DNA of 64,000 nucleotides from Erinaceus europaeus (Eukaryota; Chordata; Mammalia; Eulipotyphla; Erinaceidae), in NCBI RefSeq assembly GCF_950295315.1, contig NC_080172.1, positions 80,743,118 to 80,807,117 on the forward strand. Direction: 5' to 3'. Shown here piece after piece: positions 23,235 through 33,874 of this stretch (positions are counted from its first letter, which is position 1; every line of letters starts with the position of its first letter). A model generated the notes under the pieces. The model saw nothing but the letters and a program-made list of their open reading frames with translations, was not told the origin of the DNA and ran no database searches. Position numbers and translations under genes: made by a program.

Positions 23235-23824
23235 AAAAAAAAAATTTTTTTTATTTATAAAAAGGAAATACTGACAAAAACCATGGGATAAGAGGGGTAC
23301 AACTCCACACAATTCCCACCACCAGAACTCTGTATCACATCCCCTCTCCTAATAGCTTTCTTATTCTTTATCCCTCTGGGAGTATGGATCCAGGGTCATT
23401 ATGGGGTACAGAATGTGGAAGGGTCTGGCTTCTGTAATTGCTTCTGCTCTGAACATAGGTGTTGACAGGTCAATCCATAGTCCCAGCCTGTCTCTCTCTT
23501 TCCTTAGTGGGGCAGGGTTCTGGGGAAGCGGGGCTCCAGGACACATAGGTAGGGTCGTCTGCCCAGGGAAGTCCAGTTGGCATCATATTAGCTTCTGGAA
23601 CCTGGTGGCTGAAAGAAGAGTTAACATTATAGAGCCAAACAAATTGTTGACCAATCATGAACCTAAAGGCTGGAAAAGTTCATATGAAGAGTTGGGGGGG
23701 TGTCTCTGTTTTGTAGATGGTTAGTAGGACTATTTTAGTTATATTCCGAAGAGCCCGTGACTATACTAGTTTTTTTCCTGAGCCAGACATCTGATATGCC
23801 GGTGGATTCAAGTTATTGTCTAGG
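23235..23824 (-). mobile_element. Family R retroposon, 5'-truncated
   Basis: Reverse copy of 10195-10800: the A tail and 'tttataaataaa' end lie at the left. Flanked by 'gagcttacttt' (23224-23234) and 'gagctcacttt' (23825-23835), an 11-bp TSD with one mismatch. This supports L1-type retrotransposition of family R. Confidence 0.8.
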
Positions 23825-23961
23825 GAGCTCACTTTTTTTCCCCAAGTAGAAAGAGACAAAGAGGAAGTAAAAGTTACCACAATATTGAAGCTTCCTCCAT
23901 TTTGGTAGGGGCCAGGTTGTGTGTATGGCAAAGCAGATTCATTATCCAGGTGACTCATTTT

Positions 23962-24417
23962 TGTTGGGGTGTGTTGCGGGAGAGAGAAGAGACCAGGAAC
24001 TTTTGGTGGCATGGTAATACAATTCTTCAATGATGCTGGAGCTCCAGAGTTGGGTGCAAGCACAGTGGGTTTAGGCCACGTGAAGCTAGCAAAATCACCG
24101 CCTCCTGCTATGCACGCCAGCCCTTCTCCAGGTCCTCTCCAGGTCGGGAAACAGAGAAAATGCAAACAGGAGTGACTTTTATAGGAGAATTTCAGAAGTG
24201 GCATGTCGGGATGGAATTGGCTAGGAAAAGGGGGTGGAGAGAGGCAAAAGGCATGCTGGGAAGGTGGAAGCATCCTTAGCAACTGGCAAGGTTTTAACTG
24301 AGTTAGCAATCCCCTGAGGGTATAACATGGTGGGGATCTGTAAATAATACTTGCATGGAAATATAGTGGTTTGTGGACCCTGCCAATGTTCCACCACGTT
24401 TGCACAATTTCCTAACA
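23962..24417 (-). mobile_element. Solo LTR of an endogenous retrovirus
   Basis: A 456-bp element bounded by TGTTGGGG on the left and CCTAACA on the right, so both strands read TG...CA, with short TGTT/AACA inverted ends. A 6-bp target duplication (CATTTT) sits directly outside, at 23956-23961 and 24418-24423. Read on the minus strand it has a TATA-like CTATAAAAG near 24176-24184. No internal viral gene or second LTR is present, as expected after LTR-LTR recombination. A 6-bp TSD fits class II (ERVK-like) integrases, but that is inference. Confidence 0.85.
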
Positions 24418-24434
24418 CATTTTGTTGGTTCAGC

Positions 24435-24640
24435 ATGTTTCATTTAATGAAGAAAAAGACAATCAAGTAGTGAAAAGGAGAGAGACAGAATGGAGGAAGG
24501 AGAAGGACATCACATCACTGCTAGCCATGAAGCTTCCCTAGTATAGCTTATGGTCCTTCCATAAGTTACTGTTGTTCAAACCCAGGGGCTTTACACAAGA
24601 TTAAGTCATGCTCTCAACTGTATGAACTCTCACTTGCTAT
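24435..24640 (-). mobile_element. Old SINE remnant
   Basis: 'gtgaaaaggagagagacaga', 'catcactgctagccatgaag' and the reverse B box 'gttcaaacccaggggc'. No TSD. Confidence 0.55.
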
Positions 24641-24905
24641 ACTGCATATTTTAAAGTTGCTGAGAGAGCATTTCTTAAATTTCTTATTATAGGGAAAAAA
24701 TTTGTAGTTTTTAAGCACTACAAATTGATTGATACTAACTAGACTTAACAGATGTTAATTTATTGTGGTGATTATCTTGCCATATATACAACTACTAAAT
24801 CATGTTAAGCAACTGAAAATTTTATAATCTCATGTGTCACTTATACCTCAGGTAAAATAAAATGAAGAGTGAAGACTAAATAAACTTTTGCTAACAGATA
24901 TTTTG
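24641..24905. other. Single-copy AT-rich DNA
   Basis: No gene or repeat recognised. Confidence 0.4.
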
Positions 24906-24909
24906 TTTT

Positions 24910-25020
24910 GGGCCAGCAAGATAGCTCACCTGGGTAATGCACTTCCTGTGCTATGTATGTGACCCAGGTTGGAGCCTGATCTTCACCATACTGAAAATAC
25001 TTTGGTGCTGTAATGTCTTT
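24910..25020 (+). mobile_element. tRNA-type SINE, tail grown into microsatellite
   Basis: 'gggccagcaagatagctcac' (A box), 'gacccaggttggagcctga' (B box), 'actttggtgctgtaatgtct', then directly a (TTCC)n tract. Confidence 0.65.
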
Positions 25021-25083
25021 CCTTCCTTCCTTCCTTCCTTCCTTCCTTCCTTCCTTCCTTCCTTCCTTCCTTCCTTTCTTTCA
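25017..25083. repeat. (TTCC)n microsatellite
   Basis: About 14 TTCC units at the 3' end of the preceding SINE. Confidence 0.95.
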
Positions 25084-25290
25084 TTCATCTTTTTCCATCT
25101 GAAAACATCAACCTAGAGCAGTGAGGTGGCAGTGATGACCAGGAAAAAAAATATGTGTTATATTTGTGATGATCCCTTGTAGGATATTTATGCATGAGAA
25201 TCCAAGGAAATAGATGTTTGTTTCTGTGTGACTGAGGGAAATAAGGGCCAGTAAAAAACTGATTTGGAGTTCAACCCCAGCCAGTTCCAT

Positions 25291-25420
25291 CCCTTCCCTT
25301 CCCTTCCCTTCCCTTCCCTTCCCTTCCCTTCCCTTCCCTTCCCTTCCCTTCCCTTCCCTTCCCTTCCCTTCCCTTCCCTTCCCTTCCCTTCCCTTCCCTT
25401 CCCTTCCCTTCCCTTCCCTT
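25291..25420. repeat. (CCCTT)26 pentanucleotide array
   Basis: Twenty-six uninterrupted CCCTT units (AAGGG on the minus strand). The open frame through it, about 25264-25584, encodes only a PFPSL repeat and is not a gene. Confidence 0.97.
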
Positions 25421-25487
25421 CCTTCCTTCCCTTCCCTTCCTTCTTTCCTTCCTCCCTTCTTTCCTTCTTCCTTCCTTCCTTCTTTCT

Positions 25488-25531
<44 letters not shown>

Positions 25532-25532
25532 T
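25421..25532. repeat. (TTCC/TTTC)n degenerate array
   Basis: Continuation of the pyrimidine tract: mixed TTCC, CCTT and then about ten TTTC units. Confidence 0.9.
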
Positions 25533-25599
25533 TCTCCTCCCTTCCTCTCTGTTCCTTTCCCCTCTCTCTTTCTTTATTTTTTAAATAATAGAGTGGCTT

Positions 25600-26160
25600 T
25601 TACAAAAGCCCTCATAATTCCATCATTTCAATTCTCCAGGTACACATTTTTTTTTATCTCTGCCACTTTTTGAGAAAATACAAGGATCAGGTATTTATGG
25701 GATTTGCAATATTTTATTTCAGAATTAGATTTGATTTTTTCCAGCAAATATATAAGTATGTATAGTTAGAACTTACAAAATAGAAATATGCTTATTATAC
25801 TTTTTTCAAATTTTATTTTCTCAACAGTACTGTAATATTTATATTTTTATTGTTTGAATTTTACAAGGGAGGAAAGTGAAGCTTGGAAGGGTTACATATA
25901 ATGTCTATATGTGGTGGCAATATGATCTTATGTCTAGATGACAAAAATAAGTAATAGTTTATTTAATGCTTATACTAGTAATTTAACATTGTTTTACATG
26001 ATTATTAGATTTCAGTACATACAATTATTTCATGAAAGTTAACTTTTAACATAAATACTCAGATAAACTATGGAGAAGAATATTAGTATATAGATTGTAA
26101 CAAGTTATTAAGGCTGAAAGTGAAGAAGCCAATTTGGCTAAAAATACAATGGGAAGGCTG
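25600..26160. other. Single-copy AT-rich DNA
   Basis: No gene or repeat recognised. Confidence 0.4.
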
Positions 26161-26169
26161 TGTGACTTT

Positions 26170-26362
26170 CCTTTTTATTTTTCTATTTTATTTTAATGAA
26201 TTTTATTTATTTATTAATAAGAGAGACAGGAAGAAAAGGAGAAAGAGAACCAGAACATCACTACAGTACATGCATTGCTGGGGATCAAACTTCATGCTTG
26301 ATCAAGATCTCATGCTTGAGAATCCAAAGCCTTACTCACTACACCATTGTCTGTACTTCTTT
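26170..26362 (-). mobile_element. Old SINE
   Basis: T-rich start (tail), 'aagagagacaggaagaaaag', reverse B-box region 'gggatcaaacttcatgcttg', reverse A-box region near 'ccttactcactacaccattg'. Diverged, no TSD. Confidence 0.6.
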
Positions 26363-26559
26363 CATTTTCATTTTAAAAGTTGAGAAAAACCAGTTCATTT
26401 TTACTATTTCAGCTGAAAATTTACAAAGTTAATAATCTTATCACCACATCCTAACTTAATATGTCATCATTGCATTTTCCCTTTACACTGACATATTTGT
26501 GAACAAGACTACATTTATATATCATACAACAAAAAGAAATAGCTTTTAATTGAAAATAA

Positions 26560-26930
26560 GCTAACTGCAGCGTGTGCCCTTATCCAGTGATAAATGAAAT
26601 GGCATTTTAAAAGCTCTTCTTTGAATATTTTAAAAATGTAGAGCTGAGCATGAATGTTGCTTTAAGAAAGGTATTCATATTACTACAAAAATAGAACTTG
26701 TGCTTGTGATGTTGCAGTTGCCATGGTTACTACAAATTTGTTACTTAATAGCAGAGCAAATAGATTCATAAACATGCTAATTATATCTGATACATTTTCA
26801 GACTGTTTTATGTGAATATGCATATAGTTTGCATAAAAATGAATGTCCCCATCCAATAATTTTGCAAGTTTGAGAAGGTTTTTCTGTATTCTCTGTGATG
26901 TAGTGGATGACCAACTTGACATAGGAAAAC
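26560..26930. promoter_or_regulatory. Candidate conserved element with X-box
   Basis: Single-copy stretch of balanced composition with a near-palindromic RFX-type X-box at 26717-26730 (GTTGCCATGGTTAC), a FOX-like 'ataaacatg' near 26768 and POU-like 'tttgcat' near 26827. Motif presence is visible; function and conservation are inferred. Confidence 0.3.
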
Positions 26931-27142
26931 AAAAGAAAAATTTCAGGAAATTATTTTATAATTCACAGGCTAGGCAGGTGTTGTTTATAAAGTAAATGTA
27001 ACATTTTCCAAACGTTAAATTCCTTACTGTTTGGTACATCCTCTATTTTCAAATGGATTTATTGTAAGTATATTTTTATTTTATGATGTCATTTAAAGAA
27101 ATGTTAGGGAAGAAGTAGGTATGTCAAAAAGAATGAATATTG
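26931..27142. other. Single-copy AT-rich DNA
   Basis: No gene or repeat recognised. Confidence 0.4.
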
Positions 27143-27153
27143 TCCTGAGTTTT

Positions 27154-27280
27154 AAATTTTTTTATTTATAAAAAGGAAACATTGGCTAAACCATAAGATA
27201 AGAGGGGTATAACTCCACACAATTCCCACCACCAGAACTCTGTATCCTATCCCCTCCCCTGATAGCTTTCCTATTCTTTT
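27154..27280 (-). mobile_element. Family R 3' end (part of composite insertion)
   Basis: Last ~125 bp of family R in reverse ('ataagaggggtataactcca', 'cacaattcccaccaccagaa'). It joins directly to a SINE; a single 11-bp TSD (tcctgagtttt) at 27143-27153 and 27577-27587 flanks the pair. Confidence 0.85.
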
Positions 27281-27576
27281 TAAAAAAAATAAAAAAAAAT
27301 ATTTTCCCGTTTGTTGCCCTTGTTGTTTTTCATTGTTGTTGTAGTTATTGTTGTTGTTTATTGATGTCGTCGTTGTTAGATAGGACAGAGAGAAATGGAG
27401 AGAGGAGGGGAAGACAGAGAGGGGGAGAGAAAGACAGACATCTGCAGACCTGCTTTCACTGCCTGTGAAGTAACTCCCCTGCGGCTGGGGAGCTGGGGGC
27501 TTGAACTGGAATCCTTACACCGGTCCTTGTGCTTTGCCACGTGTGTTTAACCTTTGCGCTACCGCCCCGCTCCCTC
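27281..27576 (-). mobile_element. tRNA-derived SINE fused to family R
   Basis: Complete minus-strand copy, A-rich tail 27279-27301 adjoining the family R break, head ending 'ctaccgccccgctccc' at the right TSD. The right part of R is absent, so the SINE did not simply insert into a longer R copy. Confidence 0.85.
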
Positions 27577-27734
27577 TCCTGAGTTTTTTAACTGAAGCAG
27601 CATGCTGTAAAATTTAAACATGAAGATGAATCTGTGCTTTTGTAATTAAAATATTTTCATTTTTGATACCATAGGTATTTAGTAATGTTGACTTCACACT
27701 GGACATTGAAAGGATGTTAGAATACTGCCTTGTC

Positions 27735-27984
27735 TTTTATTTATTCATTTCCCCTTTTTGTTGTCCTTGTTTTATTGTTGTAGTTATTATCGTTGTTGTT
27801 ATGGATGTCGTCGTTGTTGGATAGGACAGAGAGAAATGGAGAGAGAAGGGGAAGACAGAGAGGGGGAGAGAAAGATAGACACCTGCAGACCTGCTTCACC
27901 GCCTGTGAAGCGACTCCCCTGCAGGCAGGGAGCTGGGGGCTCGAACAGAGATCCCCATACGGGTCCTTGCGCTTTTTTTTTTTT
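27735..27984 (-). mobile_element. tRNA-derived SINE, 5'-truncated with T tract
   Basis: Minus-strand copy that stops at 'ggtccttgcgc' inside the head and continues as T12 (27972-27983). The tRNA-like A box is lost. No TSD recognised. Confidence 0.85.
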
Positions 27985-28294
27985 AAGTCACCAACATAAT
28001 GAGAAGAGATGAAAAGTCCTTGCAGCCACAGAACCATGAGATCGGGAAAAGTTGTACTAGATTACCCAATAATACCAGCTCAAAATATAATTGAAACTAG
28101 ACATAGGGAAAAGTCTTTAATCCCTACTGATGAGTATTTGACTAGGAGATTTGTAACTTTAGTCAGGCCTTGCGTAGCTCTCTGGTGAGAGTGGGGCTAA
28201 CTATATCTTTTGAAAGTTATACCAGAAAGAAAGAACTTTTGCCCTACTCTTGTGATAAAAGATGTTACTGCTTTTCATTTAAAACAATGCTTTC

Positions 28295-28594
28295 GGGAGT
28301 CGGGCGGTAGCGCAGCAGGTTAAGCGCACATGGCGCAAAGCACGAGGACCTGAGTAAGGATCCCGGTTTGAGCCCCCAGCTCCCCACCTGCAGGGGGTCA
28401 CTTCACAGGCGGTGAAGCAGGTCTGCAGGTGTCTATCTTTCTCTCCCCCTCTCTGTCTTCCCCTCCTCTCTCCATTTCTCTCTGTCCTATCCAACAATAA
28501 CGACATCAACAACAATAATAACTACAACAATAAAAAAGACAACAAAGGCAACAAAAGGGAAAATAAATAAAAAAATTAAAAAAATAAATAAATC
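28295..28594 (+). mobile_element. tRNA-derived SINE, standard long family
   Basis: Complete plus-strand copy ('gggagtcgggcggtagcgca' start, B box 'ggtttgagcccc', tail of AATAAA units). Diverged TSD with an exact core aaacaatg at about 28282-28289 and 28595-28602. Confidence 0.9.
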
Positions 28595-28606
28595 AAACAA
28601 TGTTCT

Positions 28607-28685
28607 CCCCACTTACAGTGAAGTAGTGCTTTAGGTGTCTTTCTTCTTCCTCTTCCCCTCTCAATTTATCTTTTTTAATCAAATG
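28607..28685 (+). mobile_element. SINE 3' fragment
   Basis: 'cagtgaagtagtgctttagg' and 'cccctctcaatttatc' match the body and tail side of the short SINE family; the head is absent. Confidence 0.55.
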
Positions 28686-28689
28686 AAGA

Positions 28690-29580
28690 TTCTATTTACA
28701 CAAATGAATCCAGATAAAAAAACAAAACAATGTTTCATGTTATCTTTTATTGACGGTCAGTTTTCTCCCCTTTGGTGAAGTTCTAGGGAAAAAAAATCCT
28801 AGGTGCTCAGAAGTAAAGTGATATTTAACAAAAAGTATCTTATCATAAGTTAGCCACTTACTTGCTTTTACTTTTTTTTTTTCACTTTCAGAATCAAAAC
28901 ACATAGAAGTTGATAGGTGTATTTCAGATGTTTGAGTATGTCAGGAAAGTAACTGAAAAATCTTCTCTGTAGCTCACTGTCACCTAGTGATTGACATCAG
29001 CTATAACAAGATAAAATGTTATAAAATGTCTGGTGCATGGTAATATTCGATCTTTTGCCTATCAACAGAAAATATAATATATACTTAGTATGATAAAAAA
29101 TACCTTTACACTGATGTCAGAGAAAGACCAAGTTAAATAGTTAATAATTCCAATATCTAACATTTATTTGTATGGGTTTTATATTAAACATCATATAAAC
29201 AAAAACTAAGCTCATAAAATATGTATTGTTACATTAATATAACATATTTATTAATCATTAATTATCCTCTCTTCTGCATTGAACAAAAGGGTGCATTTTA
29301 AAAACTGCTAAATATGTAGCCTTGGGGTAAATTTCTACTGGAGAGCATCCTGGCACTGAGGCATCAATTAGAGGTATTAGTTTATAAGAATATTATGTAA
29401 ATAAAAATATTAGGGATTGTTTATTTATTGTGCAAGGACTCTGAAAATTATTCTTTCCTTTAAAACATAATGTTCAAATTTCTTCTGTTGTGCATAGCTA
29501 TTGATTGTTGGATGTTAATTCTCATTGTTATCATCTTTATCATTATTAATTACAACTTGAGTTTGTGCTGTGATTTTATG
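28690..29580. other. Single-copy AT-rich DNA
   Basis: No gene or repeat recognised apart from short A/T runs. Confidence 0.4.
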
Positions 29581-29584
29581 ATTT

Positions 29585-29745
29585 GCCTCAAATGTCACCT
29601 GTCTACCTAGAAAATTTTTCTAATATTTCAAGATGTGACTCAAATGTCATTTCTTTTGAGAGTCTATTCTAGAGTTTATTACTGTTTTTCCTGTTTTCTT
29701 CCTTAGCATCTTAGATAGATTTTCATTATTGTTGGTGCAACTTAC
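29585..29745 (+). repeat. Possible ancient L2-like fragment
   Basis: 'cctcaaatgtcacctgtcta' and 'ccttagcatcttagatagat' follow the order of old L2 3' sequence. A weak match made by eye. Confidence 0.35.
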
Positions 29746-29804
29746 ATGACTTTTTCAATAGAAACTTCACTCTTCATGCAGTCTTCAGATCAGGGGACGG
29801 AACA

Positions 29805-30062
29805 GATGTCTGTATTTATTTTGCCACTAAGGTTTTGCTGAGGTTTCATGTCTGCACAGTTCAATAGTTTTTGAGAGACTTTTTTTTTTTTGTGTGGTAG
29901 AAGGAGAGAAGCAGACATGGACAGAGAGGGAGAGTGAGAAGGAGAAATACCACAGCATTGCCACAACACTTGTAAAGCTTTCTCTTTGTATAATTCCTCA
30001 TGTGGTGACCAGATGCTTGCACTGGTAGTAAGCACTCTATTGGGTGAGCTATGTCTTTGTTA
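29805..30062 (-). mobile_element. Old SINE
   Basis: 3' module remnant ('ccactaaggttttgctgagg'), T12 run, 'agacatggacagagagggag', 'ccacagcattgccacaacac', and reverse head ending 'ctattgggtgagctatg'. Confidence 0.55.
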
Positions 30063-30390
30063 TTTAATCATCTCTGTCATTCAGGACCACTTGGCGCTTA
30101 GTAAGTGTTGGTTAAGTTACTGAGTACTTGCGGAACATTACATGGTACATAGAGTAAAAGGGCAGAAATATGAAAATGGGGAGAATCAATTCACAAGAGA
30201 AAATAGTTATTAAAAACACAAAGTCTTCATCTAGGGTTAATTACTTCCATTGAACATCTTGCAACTTTATGGGCATAGAGCTGAATTTAAAACTCTGTAC
30301 TGGTTTGAGAATTTTCTAAGTTCCTCACTTTTCTTTTCCTTTGAATATTGACAGTAGAACCTTTGTAAAAGTCTTCCCATTGGAAAACAA
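30063..30390. other. Single-copy DNA
   Basis: No gene or repeat recognised. Confidence 0.4.
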
Positions 30391-30394
30391 AAAC

Positions 30395-31345
30395 CAAAAA
30401 CAAGCCAACAGGACTACATTAAATTGAAAAGCTTCTGCAAGCCAACAGGAACTACCTCCAACACAGAGAGCATTTATTTTTTAACAAAGAGAATTCTTAA
30501 GGAATGAGAGAAGATCTTTATATGCCATATATTACACAAAGGGTTAATAACTAAAGTATATAAATATCTGAGCTCACCAAACTCATGAGAAACAACAACA
30601 AAAATTAATTGATAACTCCATTAAGAAATGAAGATAGGATATGGACAGAATATCAAAGAAGAGATCCAAAGGGCTAACAGACATATGAAAAAATACTCAA
30701 AACCACTGATTATCAGAGAAATGAAAATAAAGATACTACTTCACTTCTGTGAGAATGCCATATATCAGGAAGGACAGTAACAATAAATATTGGTGAAGTT
30801 GTGGGGATAATGGAGCCCTTCTGATGGTGAGAATGCAAATTATTTCAACTTCTGTGGAGAGCAATCTAAAGAATTTTGAGAATGCTAGAAATGCATTTAC
30901 CCTTTCACTTGGCAATTCTGCTCTTGGGGATATATCCAGAGGCAACAAACACACCTATCTTCTTTACTTTGTCTTGGATGGAACTCCAGGGAGCTATGTT
31001 AAGTGAACTAAGCTAGAGGGAGAAAGATGAATATGTGATAATCTCACTCCTACCTGGAACTTAAGAAACAAGAATAAAAGGGGAAAAAAAAAAAACAAAG
31101 TAAAACTTAAATCGAGTCTGGCATATTGCACCAAAGCAAAAGGCTCTGGGGAAGAGGGCAAGAAGAGGCTGGGTGGGGGTGTTGGATCCTGGTGTAGGAT
31201 GGTAGAAAAGGATGTAAGTTGCGGGTGAGAGTGCTTTTCAGATACCTGCCACGGTGAGATGAGAAAATTTACCCATGTGTCCACAACTACACTGTAAACC
31301 ATTAGCCACCCTCCCCCAATAAAACAACAAAAATAAAATCTTTCT
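30395..31345 (+). mobile_element. 5'-truncated L1, end of ORF2 and 3' UTR
   Basis: Collinear with 54875-56600 of the full-length L1: 'aaattgaaaagcttctgcaa', 'gaagagatccaaagggctaa', 'tctgtggagagcaatctaaa', 'cttggggatatatccagagg', then a 3' UTR ending 'ccccaataaaacaac'. Stops in all frames. Its 3' UTR type matches 5516-5850 and 61375-61728 rather than the young L1. Confidence 0.9.
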
Positions 31346-32130
31346 ATTGGATTCTCTGATTTGATACTTGCAATCTTTTTGTGAATCAGGTGAGGTATTG
31401 CCATTGCTTTACTATAGAGCAGGAACCCGTTGCTCATAGATGTTATTTATTTTTTTTCAGAGTCACTCAGCTAGGGATATATGACTACAGATAAAGAATA
31501 TTTTCATTGCTACCTTAAGCCTTTCCTGAAGCTAGTGCTAAGTGATTTGTCTAACTGAGAAATGTTTGCATCCAAAAGATTCTATTAACATTTGGCTATA
31601 AGATAAATACCCTATTGGTATCTATGGTTGTATTAAACATAGGGTAACAATGCAGTATATAATCTTAGTTCTTGTTAGCTAAAATGATATGAGAACATTA
31701 GGAAACAGGTAGTCTGACAACTTGAAGCAGCATCTAGAGTGAAATATTTTTGTATTTCTGAAGATTCCTGGATAAGGAGTTTTTAGAAATAATTTTGCTC
31801 AAAAGCAAAAAAGTAAGTTCCTTTGTAGTGTTACATTATACATATAGGCCAACACTATTCTACTGATCATATTCTTCATATTACGCTTATAGAAAATATC
31901 TCCAAAAACAACTGTTTTCCTGTGATATTTTGCAAAATTATTGTTCTTAGAGACATCATAGATATCATCTTCAGTTATTAGGTGAAACCTGGGCTTTGTA
32001 GATAGCTACAAGTAATATTCTGAAACTAGTGCTTCAGATAATTTGAATATGTAGTTGCCATCAGCTTTAGAAGTATAACTTTATAGCTGAGATTACTTAA
32101 GAGATTGCCCAATTAAATCTGTTATTTATT
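31346..32130. other. Single-copy AT-rich DNA
   Basis: No gene or repeat recognised. Confidence 0.4.
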
Positions 32131-32149
32131 TATTTACTATTTGTTTATT

Positions 32150-32305
32150 ATTATTATTTTTTTGCTTTCAGGGCTATTGCTGGGGCTTGGTGCTGGCACT
32201 ATGAATCACTACTTCTGGCGGCCATTTTTTCCATTTTTATTGGATAGGACAGAAAGAAAGCACTGTAAGACATATGCTCAACTAAGTGAGCCACTACTCT
32301 ACCCC
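32150..32305 (-). mobile_element. Old SINE with internal deletion
   Basis: 3' module 'agggctattgctggggcttg' and 'tattggataggacagaaaga' followed at once by the head region; the middle of the body is missing. Confidence 0.7.
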
Positions 32306-32309
32306 TGAA

Positions 32310-33440
32310 ATCTGTTTTTAGAAGAAAAAGTTGTGGTCTGGAGAGATAAAATGCTTAGCTAATTTCTTATGGCTAATCTTGAATTTGAACTAAAGTTACC
32401 TTCTTCCTTTTGAGTATTTTCTCTACAACATACTGGTTCTTGGTGGATCCCTTTTGATAGTGGCTTAGGGAAGCTCTAACCACATTTATGGGCTATATTG
32501 GTGATTCTGTCACAGTGGCAAATTTGCATACCACTATTTGCATACCACTAAAAAACACTATCTTTATTAATAGATATGATACCACTTTTCCCAATTATGC
32601 CTAGTAACCAAGTCATCAAATGATACAGCTTATAAGACTATGATAAAATAAAAATGTGTAGTTGTTTAGTTTCATTTTCTATTTTACCAAGTAAATAGTT
32701 CACATCAATTAACTGGAACAACATATATGCAATTTTTATTCAAACTTAAGACCCCAGTGTAAAGTCTAGTAATGAAAACCATTTTCAGAGATTGATTTAG
32801 AGAATCAGGGATCATGGATTTTTTTTACCCACACCTGCTGTGGCATTAGTCACTTTGGAAAACGCAGATATTAAGATAAAAAGATTCAGAAGTATGTTTT
32901 TATTCAGATTTCAGTTCTTAACAATTAAAGATATAGATGGGAACTTAATGAAGTGAGACATTTTTTTTACTACACTTCTGTGGGTTTTGCCTCTTGTTTG
33001 TAAATAAACATTTTCAGAAGTAGCATCTGAAAAGAAAACATTAAGTTAGGACAGAAGCAAGGAATTGTTAGAAACTAGGATGTTTCCAACTTTGAAAAGA
33101 TAAAGAAATAATCCCAAGAGCATTTGAAGAGGGTCTTTATATCTGAAATGCCAATGTTTTTCCTAGCTAGACTAGCAATAAATTACTCTGAAAAAGCAGA
33201 TCGACTGTTTTAGATGTAGCAGGGGTAACAGAATTTACGAATGACATATAAGAAGGAAAGACATTGTCAATTTTTTATATAGTCTGACTTTTGGGGGGTT
33301 TAGTAGCTGCAATTGCTAACAATACATAGCAAACTTTTAATGTAGCTTCTTAAGAACTTTGTTGAGAGTAAATAAAAATGCCACTTTGCCAAAGCAAAAA
33401 CAAAGACCTTAGTAGCTTAAAATAGCTATATATTTGCTCT
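32310..33440. other. Single-copy AT-rich DNA
   Basis: No gene seen. It contains a perfect 14-bp tandem duplication (atttgcataccact) at 32522-32549, each unit with an ATTTGCAT octamer. Confidence 0.5.
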
Positions 33441-33449
33441 TGATTTCTT

Positions 33450-33675
33450 TCTTTCTTTTTAAATGTTATATTAGGGAGTAAACCCAGGACCTCATGTGTA
33501 TGCAATACCACTGAACGATATTATATTTTTTCAGAGAGAAAGAGAGGGGGTAGGGGAGAGAGGACCACTGTAAACTTAATTCTCTTGGTACTGTCAATGG
33601 TGCTTTCATGTCAAACCTAGGGCCTCATTTTTGGTAAGGTGTATGCTTTTACCAGCTGAGCTATCCATGGTTTCT
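33450..33675 (-). mobile_element. Old SINE remnant
   Basis: Reverse B-box side 'gggagtaaacccaggacctc', 'cagagagaaagagagggggt' and 'gtcaaacctagggcctc'. Possibly two overlapping degraded copies. Confidence 0.5.
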
Positions 33676-33874
33676 TGCTCCTGATATTCTTGAACAGAAT
33701 TTCAAGTGGAATCAGCTGTTTCACTTTTCTGTTGTTTCCACTTGAGGTCACTCAGATGAATGCAGTTTACTAAGTGATCAATGATGATGGCCTCATTTAT
33801 ATCTGACTGCTAAGAGGTCACTGTTTTGCTTGTTTGTTTTCTCTTTGTAGCTTCTAGTTGTCAAGAAAGAGAGC

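Larger units (their letters stand above)
22905..23955 (-). mobile_element. Old host SINE split by later insertions
   Basis: 22905-22941 and 23836-23955 together look like one minus-strand SINE of the lineage seen at 19125-19275 (reverse reads 'cctggataatgaatctgct' and 'tggaggaagcttcaat'). Family R (23235-23824) and a young SINE (22942-23222) sit between the two halves. Confidence 0.6.

Noticed and set aside
23761..24405. 214-residue minus-strand open frame
   Set aside because: It runs across the solo LTR, an old SINE and family R. It has no domain and mixes unrelated repeats, so it is a chance frame.
25017..25532. Telomere-like or satellite array
   Set aside because: The units are TTCC, CCCTT and TTTC, not TTAGGG, and the array is short and local.
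25264..25584. 106-residue PFPSL-repeat protein
   Set aside because: Entirely a translation of the CCCTT and TTTC microsatellites.
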